Shown here: positions 10,731 to 24,539 of the stretch, one piece after another | Position numbering within the stretch: the stretch's first letter is position 1 | How the letters are laid out: each line of letters starts with the position of its first letter | Assembly (NCBI RefSeq): GCF_030272615.1 | Contig: NC_081410.1 | Span: forward strand, 115,703,140-115,767,139 | Length of the DNA: 64,000 nucleotides | Reading direction: 5' to 3' | From: Cryptomeria japonica | Taxonomy: Eukaryota > Streptophyta > Pinopsida > Cupressales > Cupressaceae | Notes under the pieces: model-generated | Database searches by the model: none | Seen by the model: the letters and a program-made list of their open reading frames with translations, nothing else | What the model was told of the DNA's origin: nothing | Program-made: the position numbers and the translations under genes

Positions 10731-13200
10731 ATATATGGCTTCAATGCCTCCTTAGTGTATTGACTTGCTTTTTGAGAATGTACAACCTCAATGGAATTGT
10801 ATTTATGTACAATGTTGAAATGTATACAAAATATTTCCTAATTTTTATTAAAAAAAATTATTTCAATTTTATTTAAATTAAATCAAATGATTTAATTCAA
10901 TCTTCAAATTGTTTTTTTTTAAAAACTTTTTTTTAATATTTTTGTTGAAATATTTTAATATAAGCGATACAATGTATTGGTGAGATGTATTATATGTTGA
11001 TTAGTTTAAAGTACTATTGTTAAAATAATTATTTTGTCAATTCTATTAACATAATAAAATTTTATGAAATCATTTGACAAATTAAAGATGAAGTTACGAA
11101 ACCACTTAAATATTTTTCTTATAAATGACGTTTAAAGTTAAAACAAAACAACCTATTTCAACAAAAAGTTAGAACTGTGTTGCATATGTTAATAAAAGAT
11201 AGTCAATTGAAAATTAGGATTAAAGCTCTAAATATGTGCAAATTAATCATTGAATTTGAGCATGAATACAATTAACTTTAAAATGATGAAAGACATTAAA
11301 ATTTGCACAAATATAGTACTTCTTGAGTAACCTATGAAATAAATAGATATAAAATGTAATTATTTAGAGTCTTTTATTGAATATTATTTTTTTATTGTTA
11401 AATTTAAAAATATTTTCCAAACTCTTGTCTTTAAAACTTACATATGTAAATTTTATTTATTCTAAATTTTTAATTATTTTAATCAAAATCTCTCATATTT
11501 TATCCTTTTCACCTTTTTAATAATCATGAGTACCCATACAAACTAAAATTGAATCCAATATTAAACAAAAAATTGCATTTCGTAATGTTAGTCGACAACC
11601 CTACAAAATAACATCATTATGAAATGGGACAATGAATAGAATAAAAATGTGATACAAAAACAAGGCTACACTATTAGTTATTTTATAGTCAAGATGAATA
11701 AAGTTAAAAAGATTCCATTAACAATGTAACTAGTATATCTATATTTAAAAAATATAGGTAAATTATGCCGAGAGATATCTTATAATAAAAGGGAATCTGA
11801 ATGTAACGGTTTCATATAGTTGGAGACAAGTGGCGAGAATTCTATTTTATTTGGAGTAATACAATAACACCTCCACAAAATTCAAAAGATGACATATTTC
11901 ACACATTTATTCGTCATTTGCATGTCAAATTGTTTCAAAATTGAATTTTTGTTTACGAACATTTTGATGTCATTACAGATGCCTCTCGACATAATTAATT
12001 ATGAGCCTAATAGCTTATAACACACTATTAAGACTATTTACAACTATCATCCAATAGAATGATAGATAAAATAATTTTGATATTTTGAAACAAATATGAG
12101 AGAACTTATACATTAGAAAATCTAATCAAGGTATTTAAATTTGAGTCTCTCATTGGTTCATTTGTTATCAATTAATAAATTCTAAGAGATCCATTAGTAT
12201 TCTCGCCTTTGGTAGGAAATAATAAGTTTTTCTTGAATAAAATGTGCATCACTATGATCCAATTAACTGATAAGTAAAGCCAAAAAAATTCAATCTTTAG
12301 TTTTTTTTTTTTAATACAAATATCATTCTTTTTAATTCGATAAAACAATTTCAATTGACACATAAACATATCATCTATCAATGAAACTGAATTCTACACC
12401 TCTTAATATTTATATATTAATATCCTATTTATTCATCGATTAAAACCTTATTATTTCTATAATTAAAATTAATTTTAGGGAAATAACACTAGTAGCTTTT
12501 ATAGCTAACTTCACCCCCTAATCTCCTAAAAAATACATCAAATTTCTACAATTTTTTGGTTGTCTTCATATGTGACTTAATTCCTTATAACTATTGTTCA
12601 GGCTTCTCTGGTAAGTAAAGATGAATGCTGTGGGATCCGTTATGTGTGCAAGGGTCAAAAAGTGGTCATTTCAAAGTGCCGTCTGAAACATATTTTCTAT
12701 TGTCTCATTACGCATATGCTTTGACGACCAAAAAAATCGCTCAATTGATCCAATACTTATGTACAAATGTCCCAATAATATTGTACTATCAGTACCAATA
12801 AAGTTACACAATTGATTTAGTTTCTAACTTTTTTTCTTCCAAAAATGAAAGACTATTGATCTACTAGATATTTTTTAAGTAAACTTTAATTAACAAAACC
12901 CGATAATAAATAATAATTAATACTCTTCCCCGAATACATCATACACCCATTTTTTTGGGTTTAGCTAATTTTTTTTTCAAAGTCCAGTCCCTAATTATTC
13001 TTCCATCTCATTCAACACCCAATTACACGAAAGACCGACATGCATATGCACAATCGTTTCCTTTAATTAATACGTATATTTTACAACTACGTATAATACG
13101 CCCTATTCCATATACAAACAAATCAAACGAGAGCGGACGTCCAAAAAAACTAAAAAAAATAGGCGAGGCAGGGCATAACAGCTCAAATTGTCTGGTAATT
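10731..13200. other. AT-rich intergenic DNA upstream of the Rab7 gene
   Basis: No coding sequence or known repeat was recognised. The part nearest the gene should hold the Rab7 promoter and 5' UTR, but no TATA box or other core element could be picked out with confidence from this very AT-rich background. Confidence 0.4.
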
Positions 13201-13257
13201 GAGGCTTAGATCTGTTCATCGCATTTTCTCGGAGCAGAAACAGATCGAAATTTGACC

Positions 13258-16200
13258 ATGTCTGCGAGAAGGCGAACCCTGTTAAAGGTTATCATCCTCG
13301 GTGACAGTGGGTAAGGCAATTCAGATTTTTCATCCCTGTTTTAGCAGGTCCACTGTTTGGGCGCAATCCCAATTATTTTCGTCAGACCTTAGGTTGATAT
13401 TTTGCAGAGAATTGTATTTTGTTAGAGTTCCATTATATTATTTTAGTTTTTCTCTGTGATAGGTTTGTGGATCGATGTTAGGGTTTGCATGTGGACTCGA
13501 ATTTGACAATTGGGTTTTGTTTTATTGTTGTTTGCAGGGTCGGTAAAACGTCTCTCATGAATCAGTATCCTTAAGATTGTATTTATTTATGTTTTTTGTT
13601 TATTTGTGATTTTATAAAGAATTTGCGATTGTTTTTGAGTGATCATATGCGGGATTTCTAGGGCTGCTCCAATATCGTGAAATTCTGTATTTTGAGGGTA
13701 AGTTGTTAATAAATTACTTTTGCAGCTGGCAAAATCGCTAAAAAACATAGGTCTTCTGTACTTTTAGGGATTTTTAATTATTTTAATTTGCGAATCTTGT
13801 GATCCTTAGAAATACTCGTACCAAAATGTTCAGTGGAGTTATGGGACGTCTTATTGGGGTGAGGGGAACGAGAATTCGTAGTGCGTTAGGGCGCAACCTT
13901 CAGTTTTATTGTGGTTGGGGGATCTGAACCCCTCGCAATCATTTTGCCTCAAACTTATCTAATTTCCTCGAGGAAGAATTGGGCACTCTACAATTTCTAT
14001 GCCAATACAGATTGTGAACCGTAGAGCTCGGGAACTCTCCTAGCAGCTGGGAGCAATCTGGATGAATGTAAGAAACGTGATGCCAAAGTTTTAAACTTTA
14101 AGCCTCATCAGCTAAGTGGAATATGAACACCCCCTAGTCGATATGCCACAACCTTGTGGCGAGGTTGAATTTTGAACCCAAAATCAATATGCTATATTCT
14201 TACCTGATTGTAGTGAGTGCATTTGAACTCTTCATAATGTTGCGTCACAACTTGACCTAATTGAGTTGAGGCGGACATGGACACATCATAAACATCACGA
14301 CACGACGTGAGTTACTTTATTGCAGTGGAGAGATTTGAATTTGTTTCATGGTCTAACAATTTCTCTCCATAACCATCACACGATACCTGCCTGTATTTTT
14401 ATGTTTCTACAATTCAATACCTTAGGTCAAGACTCAAAACTTTTGTTTCTTTGCAAAATAATTGGAATTTTCTTTTTCTAATTTAAGAGTAAGGAATTGA
14501 CATTGTGTTTTCCCATAGGCTGTTGTGGTTGGCTATGGTATGTCAAAATAAAGTAAAATAGATCAAGGGATCTTTTAGATAATTCATGTAGCTTGTTAAA
14601 TATAGTTGATGCTCAGTAATTTTGGGGCAAGAAATCTTTTTGAATTTTTCTACGATGAGATCAAAATATAATATTTTTTTGGCGAGAGAATTGAACCTTT
14701 ATCTGGTTGCATTAGATAGCCGCTCAGTAGTTTGCAGCAAATGGTTTTCTGGAGAGTTCCTGCAGATTTTAAAGCTTTTGTTGTTGTTTTCACAGTAAAT
14801 CGTGGGCGAGTTTATGGGCCTCCTTTAATTTGATGTGAATTAAGAGTTGCGTGAAACACATTCTTAAGATCTGTCAACAAAGGTCAATCTTGGATGTGCC
14901 CCATTTTTTTTGGTACCATAACCTTGGCACTTTGTCCATTGGTATCATGGTCTAACTTATTATTTGAATATGTTGTGTACTTTTTTAAAGTGTCTCCTTA
15001 CTCCACGTGCCTTGAAATTTGTACCCTAGGTGAATAACTTGATGTAATTGGGATAAGTGATCATTTCAAGTGTTAATAAATGTGGTTAAATGAGGTCAAG
15101 ACTCAATTTTGAGGGAAAAAGATTTGAATCTAAATGCTGCCCCTAGTTTTGACATGGCTAAGCTAAGTCAAGAGTCATTAATTTTAAGTTGAAACTATTC
15201 AAATTGTCTGTTTGTTCCTAATTTTATTGTTAATAGTAGTTTCAGTAAGGATTTGTGGGAAAACTAAATGTTTGGTATTGAATTAAGTGGAATTTCAGGC
15301 ATGAAGTGCAGAGTGAGAAATATATGTGAGTTTTTCTACAAATAAGTTAATCTAGATCAAAATTGATTTGGTTGAGAGCAAAGCTTTTTGTGAGGGATTC
15401 CACTGTTAAATTAGCTCACAAAAGAGTTCATTATCTCCCCTTTTTTGACTAGTCGAAGTTAGGACTAGTTCACCTGTTATCCTTAAGTGCCTTATAGATA
15501 TGTAAACAAGAAATTCAGCAATCAGTATAAAGCAACAATTGGAGCTGATTTCTTGACCAAGGAAGTGCAGTTTGAGGACAGGCTTTTCACACTGCAGGTC
15601 AGTATTAATTACCCATAGGCATTTTGATTTAGTTTTATTTTGTAATGTTCTTAGTATATGATATTCATAATATGAAACCAGTGTTGTGGTTTGCAGCTTT
15701 TCTTGATTTTTTTGCAAACCTGTTATATCAATGTCCTTTCATTGTTCTCATCATTAACACTAGCAGTTGCATGATAACAATACCATTGGTGAATTTGTGT
15801 AGTCGATGAACTGGGACTCAATCAATTAGTGGCCTTTAGATACTAGGTTTCTATCTTGTCTGAGGATTTTCTGTTGCTCGGCTGAGCATTGAATAGATCT
15901 TATACAGACTGATCTTCCTCGTTTTTGTCCAAACGTTCTTTCAAGGCAGATATGGGATACTGCTGGCCAGGAGAGATTTCAGAGCCTTGGTGTTGCCTTT
16001 TACCGTGGTGCTGATTGCTGTGTTCTTGTATATGATGTTAATGTTATGAAGTCATTTGATAACCTTAACAATTGGCGTGAGGAATTTTTAATTCAGGTAT
16101 TTTGACTGAATTCTTTAGTAATTTAACTTTGCTGTTCATTCTGAGGTTTTATTGACTTGTGCTACTGCTGACCTTCCATCCAATTTTTTTTCACAGGCAA

Positions 16201-16840
16201 GCCCATCTGATCCAGAGAATTTTCCATTTGTGGTGCTTGGAAATAAAATTGATGTGGATGGTGGAAACAGTAGAGTGGTAGGTGGACTGCCATTTTGATT
16301 ACCTAGTTCTTTGGAGTGGAATGCAGTCATGAAGTAGCTGAGCACAAATTTTGGTTGTTACAGGTTTCTGAGAAAAAAGCCAGGGCATGGTGTGCTTCTA
16401 AAGGCAATATTCCTTACTTTGAAACATCTGCCAAAGAGGGCTTCAATGTTGAAGCAGCATTCCAGTGCATAGCTAAAAATGCATTGAAGAATGAGCCTGA
16501 AGAGGAAATGTTAGTAAAATCTATGCCTTGCATCATTTCTATTTATATTCTAGTGTAATGTGATGTGAGTTATATATGTTTTTGTGTTCCAAATTTTTAT
16601 ATATATTTATTCATATTGCTTAGAATTGCCTTCTGTTTGCTGTTCTTGTTATTTGTTTTGTTTGTGGATCTTCCCCTCACATTATTTTCTTGTTTTTCTA
16701 TGTCTATTGCCATCTTTTACATAATGATCCCTGTGGATTTATCGAGGTTGATATTAATCTATTTTCTTTGTAGATATCTTCCGGATACAATTGATGTCTC
16801 TGCTGGGAGACAACAAAGATCGTCAGGATGTGAATGCTAG
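13258..16840 (+). CDS. Rab7/RABG3-type small GTPase, seven coding exons
   Basis: Encodes a 206-residue Rab7-family GTPase, which in plants controls traffic to and fusion with the vacuole at late endosome and tonoplast membranes. Coding exons: 13258-13310, 13538-13564, 15498-15597, 15950-16096, 16197-16277, 16364-16509 and 16774-16840. All six introns are GT-AG and the joined frame is open. Visible motifs: P-loop GDSGVGKT (15-22), switch I Thr40, WDTAGQE (62-68), NKID (125-128), ETSAK (156-160) and a C-terminal CEC prenylation motif (204-206). The ATG is preceded by GACC and gives the usual Rab7 N-terminus ([18 protein letters not shown]). Length and all nucleotide-binding motifs match functional family members, so the gene looks intact. 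Which RABG3 paralogue it is cannot be decided here. Confidence 0.97.
13565..15497 (+). other. Large intron 2 of the Rab7 gene (1.9 kb)
   Basis: It starts GTATCC and ends TTATAG. It is five to twenty times longer than the other introns (86-352 bp). It separates the very small 27-nt exon 2 from exon 3. Segments around 13,850-14,400 and 15,000-15,190 look like foreign, mildly GC-richer repeat fragments, but no termini or coding remains were identified. Confidence 0.85.
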
Positions 16841-19800
16841 CCTCTCATGTGTCATAAAAGGTTCTGGGTGCTATATATGGTCTTTTGCAACGAGTCTGGC
16901 CATTTGGGAGGGTGATTGAATATTGTTCGTGTTCGGTGTAGTGATTGAATTGTACTTTAGATAAATCTTGTTAAATTGTAGCTCTGTTCTGCATTCTCCT
17001 GTCTCTGAGCCCCAGGGTTTGATTACTCTATTTTGTATGATTCAAATGCTGAGCAGTTTAAATTTGTGTATGGCATGAGACCATGTACTGCAACTTATGT
17101 TGGTATTCTATTGTGATTATTTGAAAATATGGCTATAATTATTCTTTAGTGGTGCACCATTCAATAATAATAAGTGAAACAAATCTGAACTTACAATTTC
17201 TACATATTCAGTTAGTCTGTGGTCTGCTGAAATCCTTGTCGCTAAGTTACTTTTTTGTCTTTAGCTCTCAAATCACTATGAGCGTGTTTTTTCCATAATT
17301 GATTCTGAACAAAGTTTTTGAGTTGGATGCTTCTTTGATTCTTGAGCTTAAAGTGACCCTACTTTCTGGACTTCCAGTTTTCTTATTAATTTTTTTAAGC
17401 AAATTATGTTGTAGTTATTTGTTGTATTCCATATCATGTACAAAATCGATTCAATTGTATTGGAGCATTTCACAAAAAAATTGTTATACCTATTCTTGAT
17501 TATTAAAGTTTTTGATTTGATTGATTCCATTTGTTTTCAAGTGGGGTATTATATTTGACAGGATTGTATGAGCAAGCCCTTAACAGAATTTAATTTCTGG
17601 ACAAAGCCAATAAATAGTTTTCCAGGGAGTTAAAATCTTGATGTTTGGCGCTGATAAAGCTGGGTGATTGTTCTTTGGGGACAACAGTGCTTTGAATTCT
17701 GGCTATTTCATTTGCTGTTTGAATTTGTTTTTCATGTAGTTAGCCTGTATCTTTTTTTTTCTGCCTTCCTAAAAACTTGTTGGTCTGTTACAGTACAGAT
17801 CAACAGCTAGGCTGGTATATGATCTGTTGAATAGCTTTTTTATAATTCATTTTTTGGAGGTAGAATGACATCTTTCAATTTTGAAAACTCATTGTCTTCA
17901 GTACTACTTTGGAACATTGTAAATAGAATTGGTATAAATTATAGCTTGGTGTTATTTAGTGGCATTCTTGATTCCTGACGCTTGCCTACTTTGTCATGGT
18001 ATGTATATTTTAGTTTTAATAAGAACAATTCAAGCTTTCAAGTTTGTGAAATCTCTTGCGTCATGAGCTTTGTTTGTGTTCAATCACAATATATACAGAT
18101 TGAAGTTGGCCTGCATTGTTTATTTTATGAGTAAGTCTATATTGTACCATTTGTTCACAAATAAATATAGATCGAAGCCATAAGAACTGTGGCAGATTTG
18201 TTATGCTATTTTTTAGTGAGATGGAGAAACCAGTTCCTGCAAAATACAGTAGACAATCCTTCTGGGTATTATATTTCTTTCTCAGAGGAAGTCAGTGACA
18301 ATTTACCTTAAATATTGTTTTGTTTTCTAGCTTTTGCCAAGTCCTTCGTTTATGGAGAGTACTAAACTTTTCTCTTACCTGAACCTAGTTGTGTCATCAT
18401 GGAAGAATAGGAAGAGCTAAAATTCAGACTGTTAAGTTAATAAAATGCAAATTAGATTAGTTATCATACATGCAATCACATTTTTGCCTTATGCTATCTT
18501 AATATTGTGAGTTGAAGTTATTTGGTGTTTTTTTAAAGACATTGGATATACTCTTTTAGTTTTTCTTTCAATGGTTGCCTGTAGGGAACTTACAGGAAAC
18601 AGTAGGAGACATTGCGAGGTGTCTCCTCAAGTCTCTGTTACCTGTCTCATCTATGGGGGTATGTTCCAATGTATTTTATAAGTAACTCCAGGAAATTCAA
18701 ATTATCTTAAGGAAATCTTACCTGCCAGTAATGCGGTTATGCATTATGTATGAATTTAAAACTGATGATCGGCAATTGTATTGCCATACTGGGCTATGTA
18801 CAGTATGTAATTGTGGTAATTATGTTCAGTAATAGATTATAATGTTATGGAAATTCTATCTTCAATTCTATCTGATTTACATCCTTTAATCTAATACATA
18901 TCTTCTATGATTTTCAATCAGGATTTTGGAATGTCCTGTACCTACTCCGCTTGTTTAGTGCCTTGTGCTGTCTCCCTCCTATGTTCACTTGCTTTTTTCT
19001 GTAACTGTATCCTTGTTTGCAATCATTACAAGCTACTTGTACCTCATGTTTGCAAGCAATCTCAAGTTCCATTCAAAACAGTGGCAGCATGGAACTTTGG
19101 ATATCTATATTTGTGCATGATATCCTTTTATGGTCTGACATAAATCATTCAATCTAAGAGGTACTATTCTAGTTTTCAACTCTCTGTCCTTGGCTATTTG
19201 TGTTCTATTCCAACATATCAACCTTATCTTGTGTAATTCATTTGTAAACATGTTTGCTAGCTTGATATCCTTATGCAAGACATGCTTTTGGCTCTTGCAC
19301 CTGTTCTTTTCACAAAGTATGATCCCTTGATATCCTTCTAGTTAAATTCTTTTTTGGCTAACATTTCCACTTTATTGTTATCTTTCATAGCTTGTGACCG
19401 AATCTGCTAATCTTTGGCAGCTTATTCTATCCCACTAGAAGATTGTTGAAATTAAATCCAAATCCGAGCTTGAATCCAAATTTTGTATTTGTAAATTCTG
19501 CCTCATATTTTTTTTCCATTTAAAGCTACCTATTATTTTTCAGAGGTTAAGATGATGTTACCCATGTGATCCACTGGCCTCCTATCGTGACTGTTAATGC
19601 ATTCGAGTGGCCACAGGATTCTTGTTGAAGTTATCGCAGTAAACTTCTGTAGTGCTGGAGTTATCTTTACATCCTAAGTGTGTGAAGTTTTACTGAATGT
19701 TGGACATTTTCACCAGGATGGTTGCATTGTTTGTTTTCCAACACCACCTCTGACAAGCCCTTTTAGCATAGTGTATGCTGTATGATGAAACATATTTTCT

Positions 19801-20600
19801 TCTATGTCATTAGTTTCAAACTGAGCTGAACCTCTGATCTTGTGCATGACTGACATTCTTAGGAAATTCTCAACCCAGTTTTAAAAGAGTTACTGGCTTA
19901 TAATAAAATATGTTGGCAAACTTGCTGGTAATAAGTAGAAGGATCTCTAACTCCCATTTTGTAGGGGTTATAGGATCTTTGTATCCTTTTGGGGTTAGAT
20001 CATCTGACAAGGATTTAGTTAAATAGTATCAAGAAAAAAGAATGTTACATTTGACCAATAGGCAAGGATGTTGAATAGTTTATGCTAGCATTATGGTTAA
20101 AAAATTGAATTTGGATCCCTAGGATTGGTGCCTGCTGATTCCCTAGTTGTTTTAGAGGTTCCAATTTTTTTATACATGCTTATTTGCTGCCTCATTTTAG
20201 TCAGAAAAATACAGAGCACAGATAAACTGAATTTTTAATTTATTTTCAGGGTTTGAGCACTTTAAAATTTCCCGACTTTTAAATGAATATATTAATTTTT
20301 GAGGTAAATATTTAACCAGACTTTAGGCTATAAACAAAGGGCTTCCTCAAATATGGTAGTAGAATATATTTTTTTCAAACTTTAACTGTGAACATCAGTG
20401 CTGTTTTTTCTTTTAATTCAACCCTAATGACAGTTTAATGTAGAAAATATAGGGCTACCCTTGAACTACCAGGCTATGCTGCTCAGTGGCATGGCCTTGA
20501 ATGTTAGGGCTAGCCCGTTGTTTATTACATAAATCCCTCCTAATCAAAAGAAAAAAAATTAAATAATTATTGCACCTTATGCTAGAATTAAGTTAGCACA
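16841..20600. other. Rab7 3' UTR and downstream AT-rich DNA
   Basis: The first few hundred bases after the TAG at 16838 should be Rab7 3' UTR; AATAATAATAAG near 17,165 is one of several possible polyadenylation signals. Beyond that the sequence is T-rich and intron-like, without a reading frame of recognisable protein character or a repeat partner in the window. Confidence 0.4.
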
Positions 20601-20662
20601 TTTTCCTGCTCAGTTTGGTGTTTTTGTGGTTGCCATGGTTAAACACAAACATGGAGAGGGTA

Positions 20663-21090
20663 TGGAGTGTTCCACAGGGATGTGACCCCCCCAAAAATGC
20701 CTTCGTCCCCTGTATGGGGATGTTTCAGAGACTTGGGGGAAATGTTCCCCCACAGCACCACAACTTCTGCCACAACTTCTGCACACCACCACTTCTGCCA
20801 CCTTTGCTGGGGGCGCGGCTGGGTCACTTGCTATATTGCACATGCCATTACATACTGATTGCAACCTTTAACTTCATGAAAACTAGTTTGCTTTTCATGG
20901 GGCACTCATAGAGATGCTATATTGCAGATTTTGCCTTGAGGATTTCAATTCACCTCAATTAGTATATCAACACTACCCCCTACTGAAGCTTCGCTGCCGT
21001 CCCCTGCTGTCCCCTTGCGGTCCCCAAGTTTAGGCCCTTGGTCTCCCCATCCCCAAAACTTGTCCCCACGTACCCCCGCCAGGAAACTCT
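20663..21090. repeat. GC-rich repeat block, possible hAT-like MITE remnant
   Basis: Two C- and G-rich clusters (20,670-20,830 and 20,985-21,085) contain many variants of TCCCC and GGGGA, including CAGGGATGTGACCCCCCC and GTCCCCTTGCGGTCCCC, in an otherwise AT-rich region. A CAGGGATG start is typical of hAT transposon termini, and many plant non-autonomous hAT elements have such GGGGAC-rich ends. No matching inverted right end or 8-bp duplication was found, and the frames are not protein-like. Confidence 0.35.
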
Positions 21091-21628
21091 ATGGAACTAT
21101 TGTTTAGACTATTATTAACAATTGTGTTTTGACAGCTAGTGTTGATCATCAATATAAAAATGCCAATTCATTAAATATATTACAATACATATGAACAGTG
21201 GTTCCATGTAATTTGGCCAGGATAATCAGTTTTGTCTTTTGAGAATGACCATCGTGGAAAACATTTCTAGGCAGTGTGTTTGGGGTTGACAGTCAGGGAT
21301 GGATGAGAAGTACCATCTCAGCACCCCTTCTCCAAAAACATACCTGAGAATGACTTAATAGTACAAAATTCAAATTAACAAAAAAAATTTGTTTTCTTTT
21401 CTCTCCTCCCTATGCTTCCTTGCTTTCCAAATTTAATCTTTTTTGAACTTTATCTGAATTTTTGTTAACATTGTTTATTTCTTCCCAAAGTTCTAATGAA
21501 CAGGAAGTTTTGCCAGCTACAACTATCAAACAAGGCTTTCCACAATTTGATGCTCTTAAATAAAGCTATCTTATCCTTCAGAATTTGAATATTTAATCCT
21601 GTTGGCCATTAGTTTTTATTAGTTAACA
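21091..21628. other. Unassigned AT-rich DNA
   Basis: Nothing recognisable was seen between the GC-rich block and the 122-bp tandem duplication. Confidence 0.35.
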
Positions 21629-21629
21629 G

Positions 21630-21872
21630 TCTTTGAACTTGTCGGTCTTGAAGGATATTGTTTTACTTCTTGGAATATCTGCAAAAGACCCTAGTTGAGG
21701 GTGCTAAGGTCCTTTAGGCACTAAACTGACTGTTGGAAGTTGGGGAAACATTCTTTGAACTTGTCGGTCCTGAAGGATATTGTTGTACTTCTTGGAATAT
21801 CTACAAAAAAACCCTAGTTGAGGGTGCTAAGGTCGTTTAGGCACTAAACTGACTGTTGGAAGCTGGGGACCT
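21630..21872. repeat. 122-bp tandem duplication
   Basis: Two adjacent direct copies, starting at 21,631 (CTTTGAACTTGTCGGTC) and 21,753, differ at only a few positions. Both contain CCCTAGTTGAGGGTGCTAAG and GGCACTAAACTGACTGTTGG. Confidence 0.93.
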
Positions 21873-24430
21873 TGACCAATGGGGAGAGGGTGTGAGTTTA
21901 AGTGTCACTTGACTAATGTTTGGACGTTTAGGACCTTGACTGATTGGGTCACCAGTTAATCAAGAGAGAGTGGCTAGAGTTCAGGACTGTTCCACTTCCA
22001 CAATTACTGGTAAATTAGTTTGCTTGGAAAATATTTATTTGCAAGTCTGTTCTGCTGTGGGATTGCTTTTGATGATGGAGAATGATGTCATTCCAAGTTT
22101 TTTGTGGTCATAGGTTTTGCAACTCCTTACTCTGCTATTGCTAACCATTGTCTTTAGTTTACAATTTAAACTTTTGGGCTAGATTTGGATGGTAACGATT
22201 GTATTTGTATAGCTCTTTGTTTTCAAGTTTAATACACTGATGGAGCATTATGCTTTCCTTAATTTGAGCTGGCTGCTGGATTAATATGAGATTCCATCTA
22301 GAATTTCAATCTGTTCATGTTTATTTCTTCAAGATTTCTATATTATTACGTCTTTGAAGAAGCTTAAGCAATTTGTATGCTGTACCTTGGTGTTGTATGC
22401 ACATAATAATTTGACTAAGCCAAATTGGTTTTTACACTGAGGGAGCTTCATTTGTGGGCATTAACTTGTTTCCTACAAGTGTTGCATGAATATTGTCTTA
22501 ACACATACAATGGTATATCCCTGACTCAAAGAGTCGCTTCAAAGAATATAATTTGCCTTCAACATTGAAATGATAAATTCTATTTCTTTTTATTTTGAGA
22601 GTGCTCCGGGTTCAGAATATATTGTCATTTTGAACCTTGGGCATATGTTAGTTCCAGGATTTTACAACTCCTTATTTGTAAAGATTCCTGTAAGTGATGT
22701 GTAGGAATCTAACTGCAGTTGGACTCCAATTTTGGTGAAGGTTCCCAAAATTGAACCCATATATTTTGAAGAAGTCAGAATCGAGATGTCAATATTTGTT
22801 CGTATGAAATCCAAATTTGACTTCTTGTTTTAAATGTGGTTGAATACATTGCTTGCTTTTACTGTTACGTAGCCTGGCAAAGTTTTCGGGTTACCAACAT
22901 TTTACAGCTATCTAGATTGACTTATAGTTCTTGCTGGATATTTACAGCCTTAAACAAACTTTGGCTCAAAGTAGCCGTTCTTTTCTTGACATTGAGATTC
23001 TTACTGGGATGTGCAGCTTGGCTCCCTTATACCTTGATATTATCAGATGATTTCTCTTGGCAGTGCATGATACTGTTGTTTTTTCTTGGCTTTTACTATG
23101 CTAGAGACGTGTGATAGTGCTGGTTTGCAGTGGTGGTCTCAAGCTTTGATCTTCACAATTCTTTTTTGTTTCGTTAAGTAATCTTCCTTTCAATCGTTAC
23201 TATATGTGAATGTAGTGAGATCATTTGGTATGGAGTTTGACTGTCTTTAGTTTTACCTTAATTAGAAATGTACTTTATTTGTTGGTCATTTTCAGAAGTT
23301 AGCATTCCTCCCTCCCTTGATTTTTCTCTAATTAAGTAATTGGACTCTCAAGTCTGCCTTACTTTGCTTGTTTAGAGAACCAATGTAATTATTTTTTGAA
23401 GCAAAAAATTTGCTATTTTTTTGCGACACATTTTTTAATTTAACAACGGATAATCTCATTTTCTCCATTTCAGCTTTTCTGGTTTCAGAATCATTTTAAC
23501 TTCTTGGTCAGGTCACACCATGGATCATCTGGATCAACTTTATGCTAGACTAATGACCTTGGTGCTTCCTGATGTGAATGAAGTTAACTAATGGACCAGG
23601 GTACTTGTTGACATGAATGATCTAGCATTATGATTTATCGCATTTTTACATTTTTAGTAGCTCCAGTCTCTTCTGAATAACCTGCGTATAATTTATTATA
23701 TGTTTATACTTGGAATGATGACCCATTTCAGGTTTAGGTTTTCTTGTCTATCTATTCGGTAGTCATTTTAGTTATGTACATGATCAAATTTCTATATGAT
23801 GTGCTATATTGCTTGAACTCATCCCTGCAGCAGATTGACAACTTGCTTCTGTAGAATATTCATATTTGAAGCTTTTCACGGCAAACATGGGTGCTTCCAA
23901 GTTTTAATGGTTAGTGTTTAAAAATAGTATTGTTATTGGATATGCTGTGCACTCAAATTTTTTGATATTGTTCTGGATACGGTTCTTGAAGTCTGGCTAG
24001 TTTTTAGGAGATGACACTACCTATACAAAAGATGAGCAGTATCCTTAAAAACAAAAGGTCTGGATCTGTGAGGTTTGATAAGTGAAAAAGAGCCTTTGCT
24101 GAGCATGTTTTCAGCCCAGGCTCCTCGCCATTTTGAGATGGCAACTTTCAACAAACCCATTATTTGTCTTTGGACGATCCTTAAGAGGACATTCTAACAA
24201 CCTCGCCGCTTAGATTAAATCTTCAATACAAATAGACTTGGTTTGAGTCACAAGGTTCTGCATCAGGTTTCTTTCTGGCAAAAAGTTGAATGTTTGAAGC
24301 ATCATTTACCAAATATCCACAATGCTGCAAGAGTAGGTCGTGGTTTATTTGGACTGCTCTGCGATGAAATGCCCATCTCTCTCCGCATGGACATCACTCA
24401 CCTTTAATTTTTCATATTGTTAGTAAATGT
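21873..24430. other. Unassigned T-rich DNA
   Basis: The longest frame (22,836-23,114, 92 codons, strongly hydrophobic) has no family features and is probably a by-product of T-rich sequence. No RNA gene or repeat partner was found. Confidence 0.35.
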
Positions 24431-24539
24431 GATATTGTGGCACAAGATGATACTAACTACATTCTTTGATTTGATTTTAATTCTACTAATGATTTATTAG
24501 ATAAATCAACTAGGAAGCAAGGTTGAGTTTTGGCTTGAT

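Noticed and set aside
12955-13209. Short frame just upstream of the Rab7 start
   Set aside because: No protein-like features; lies in the presumed promoter or 5' UTR.
15406-15717. 103-codon minus-strand frame over Rab7 exon 3
   Set aside because: Antisense shadow of an exon and its flanking introns.
16316-16558. Plus-strand frame treated as a separate small gene
   Set aside because: It is Rab7 exon 6 extended into both introns.
20610-20911. Overlapping frames on both strands in the GC-rich block
   Set aside because: Several frames open at once because of GC-rich repeats; none has a recognisable domain.
22836-23114. 92-codon hydrophobic frame as a membrane protein
   Set aside because: T-rich DNA often gives hydrophobic frames; no conserved motif, no neighbouring exons.
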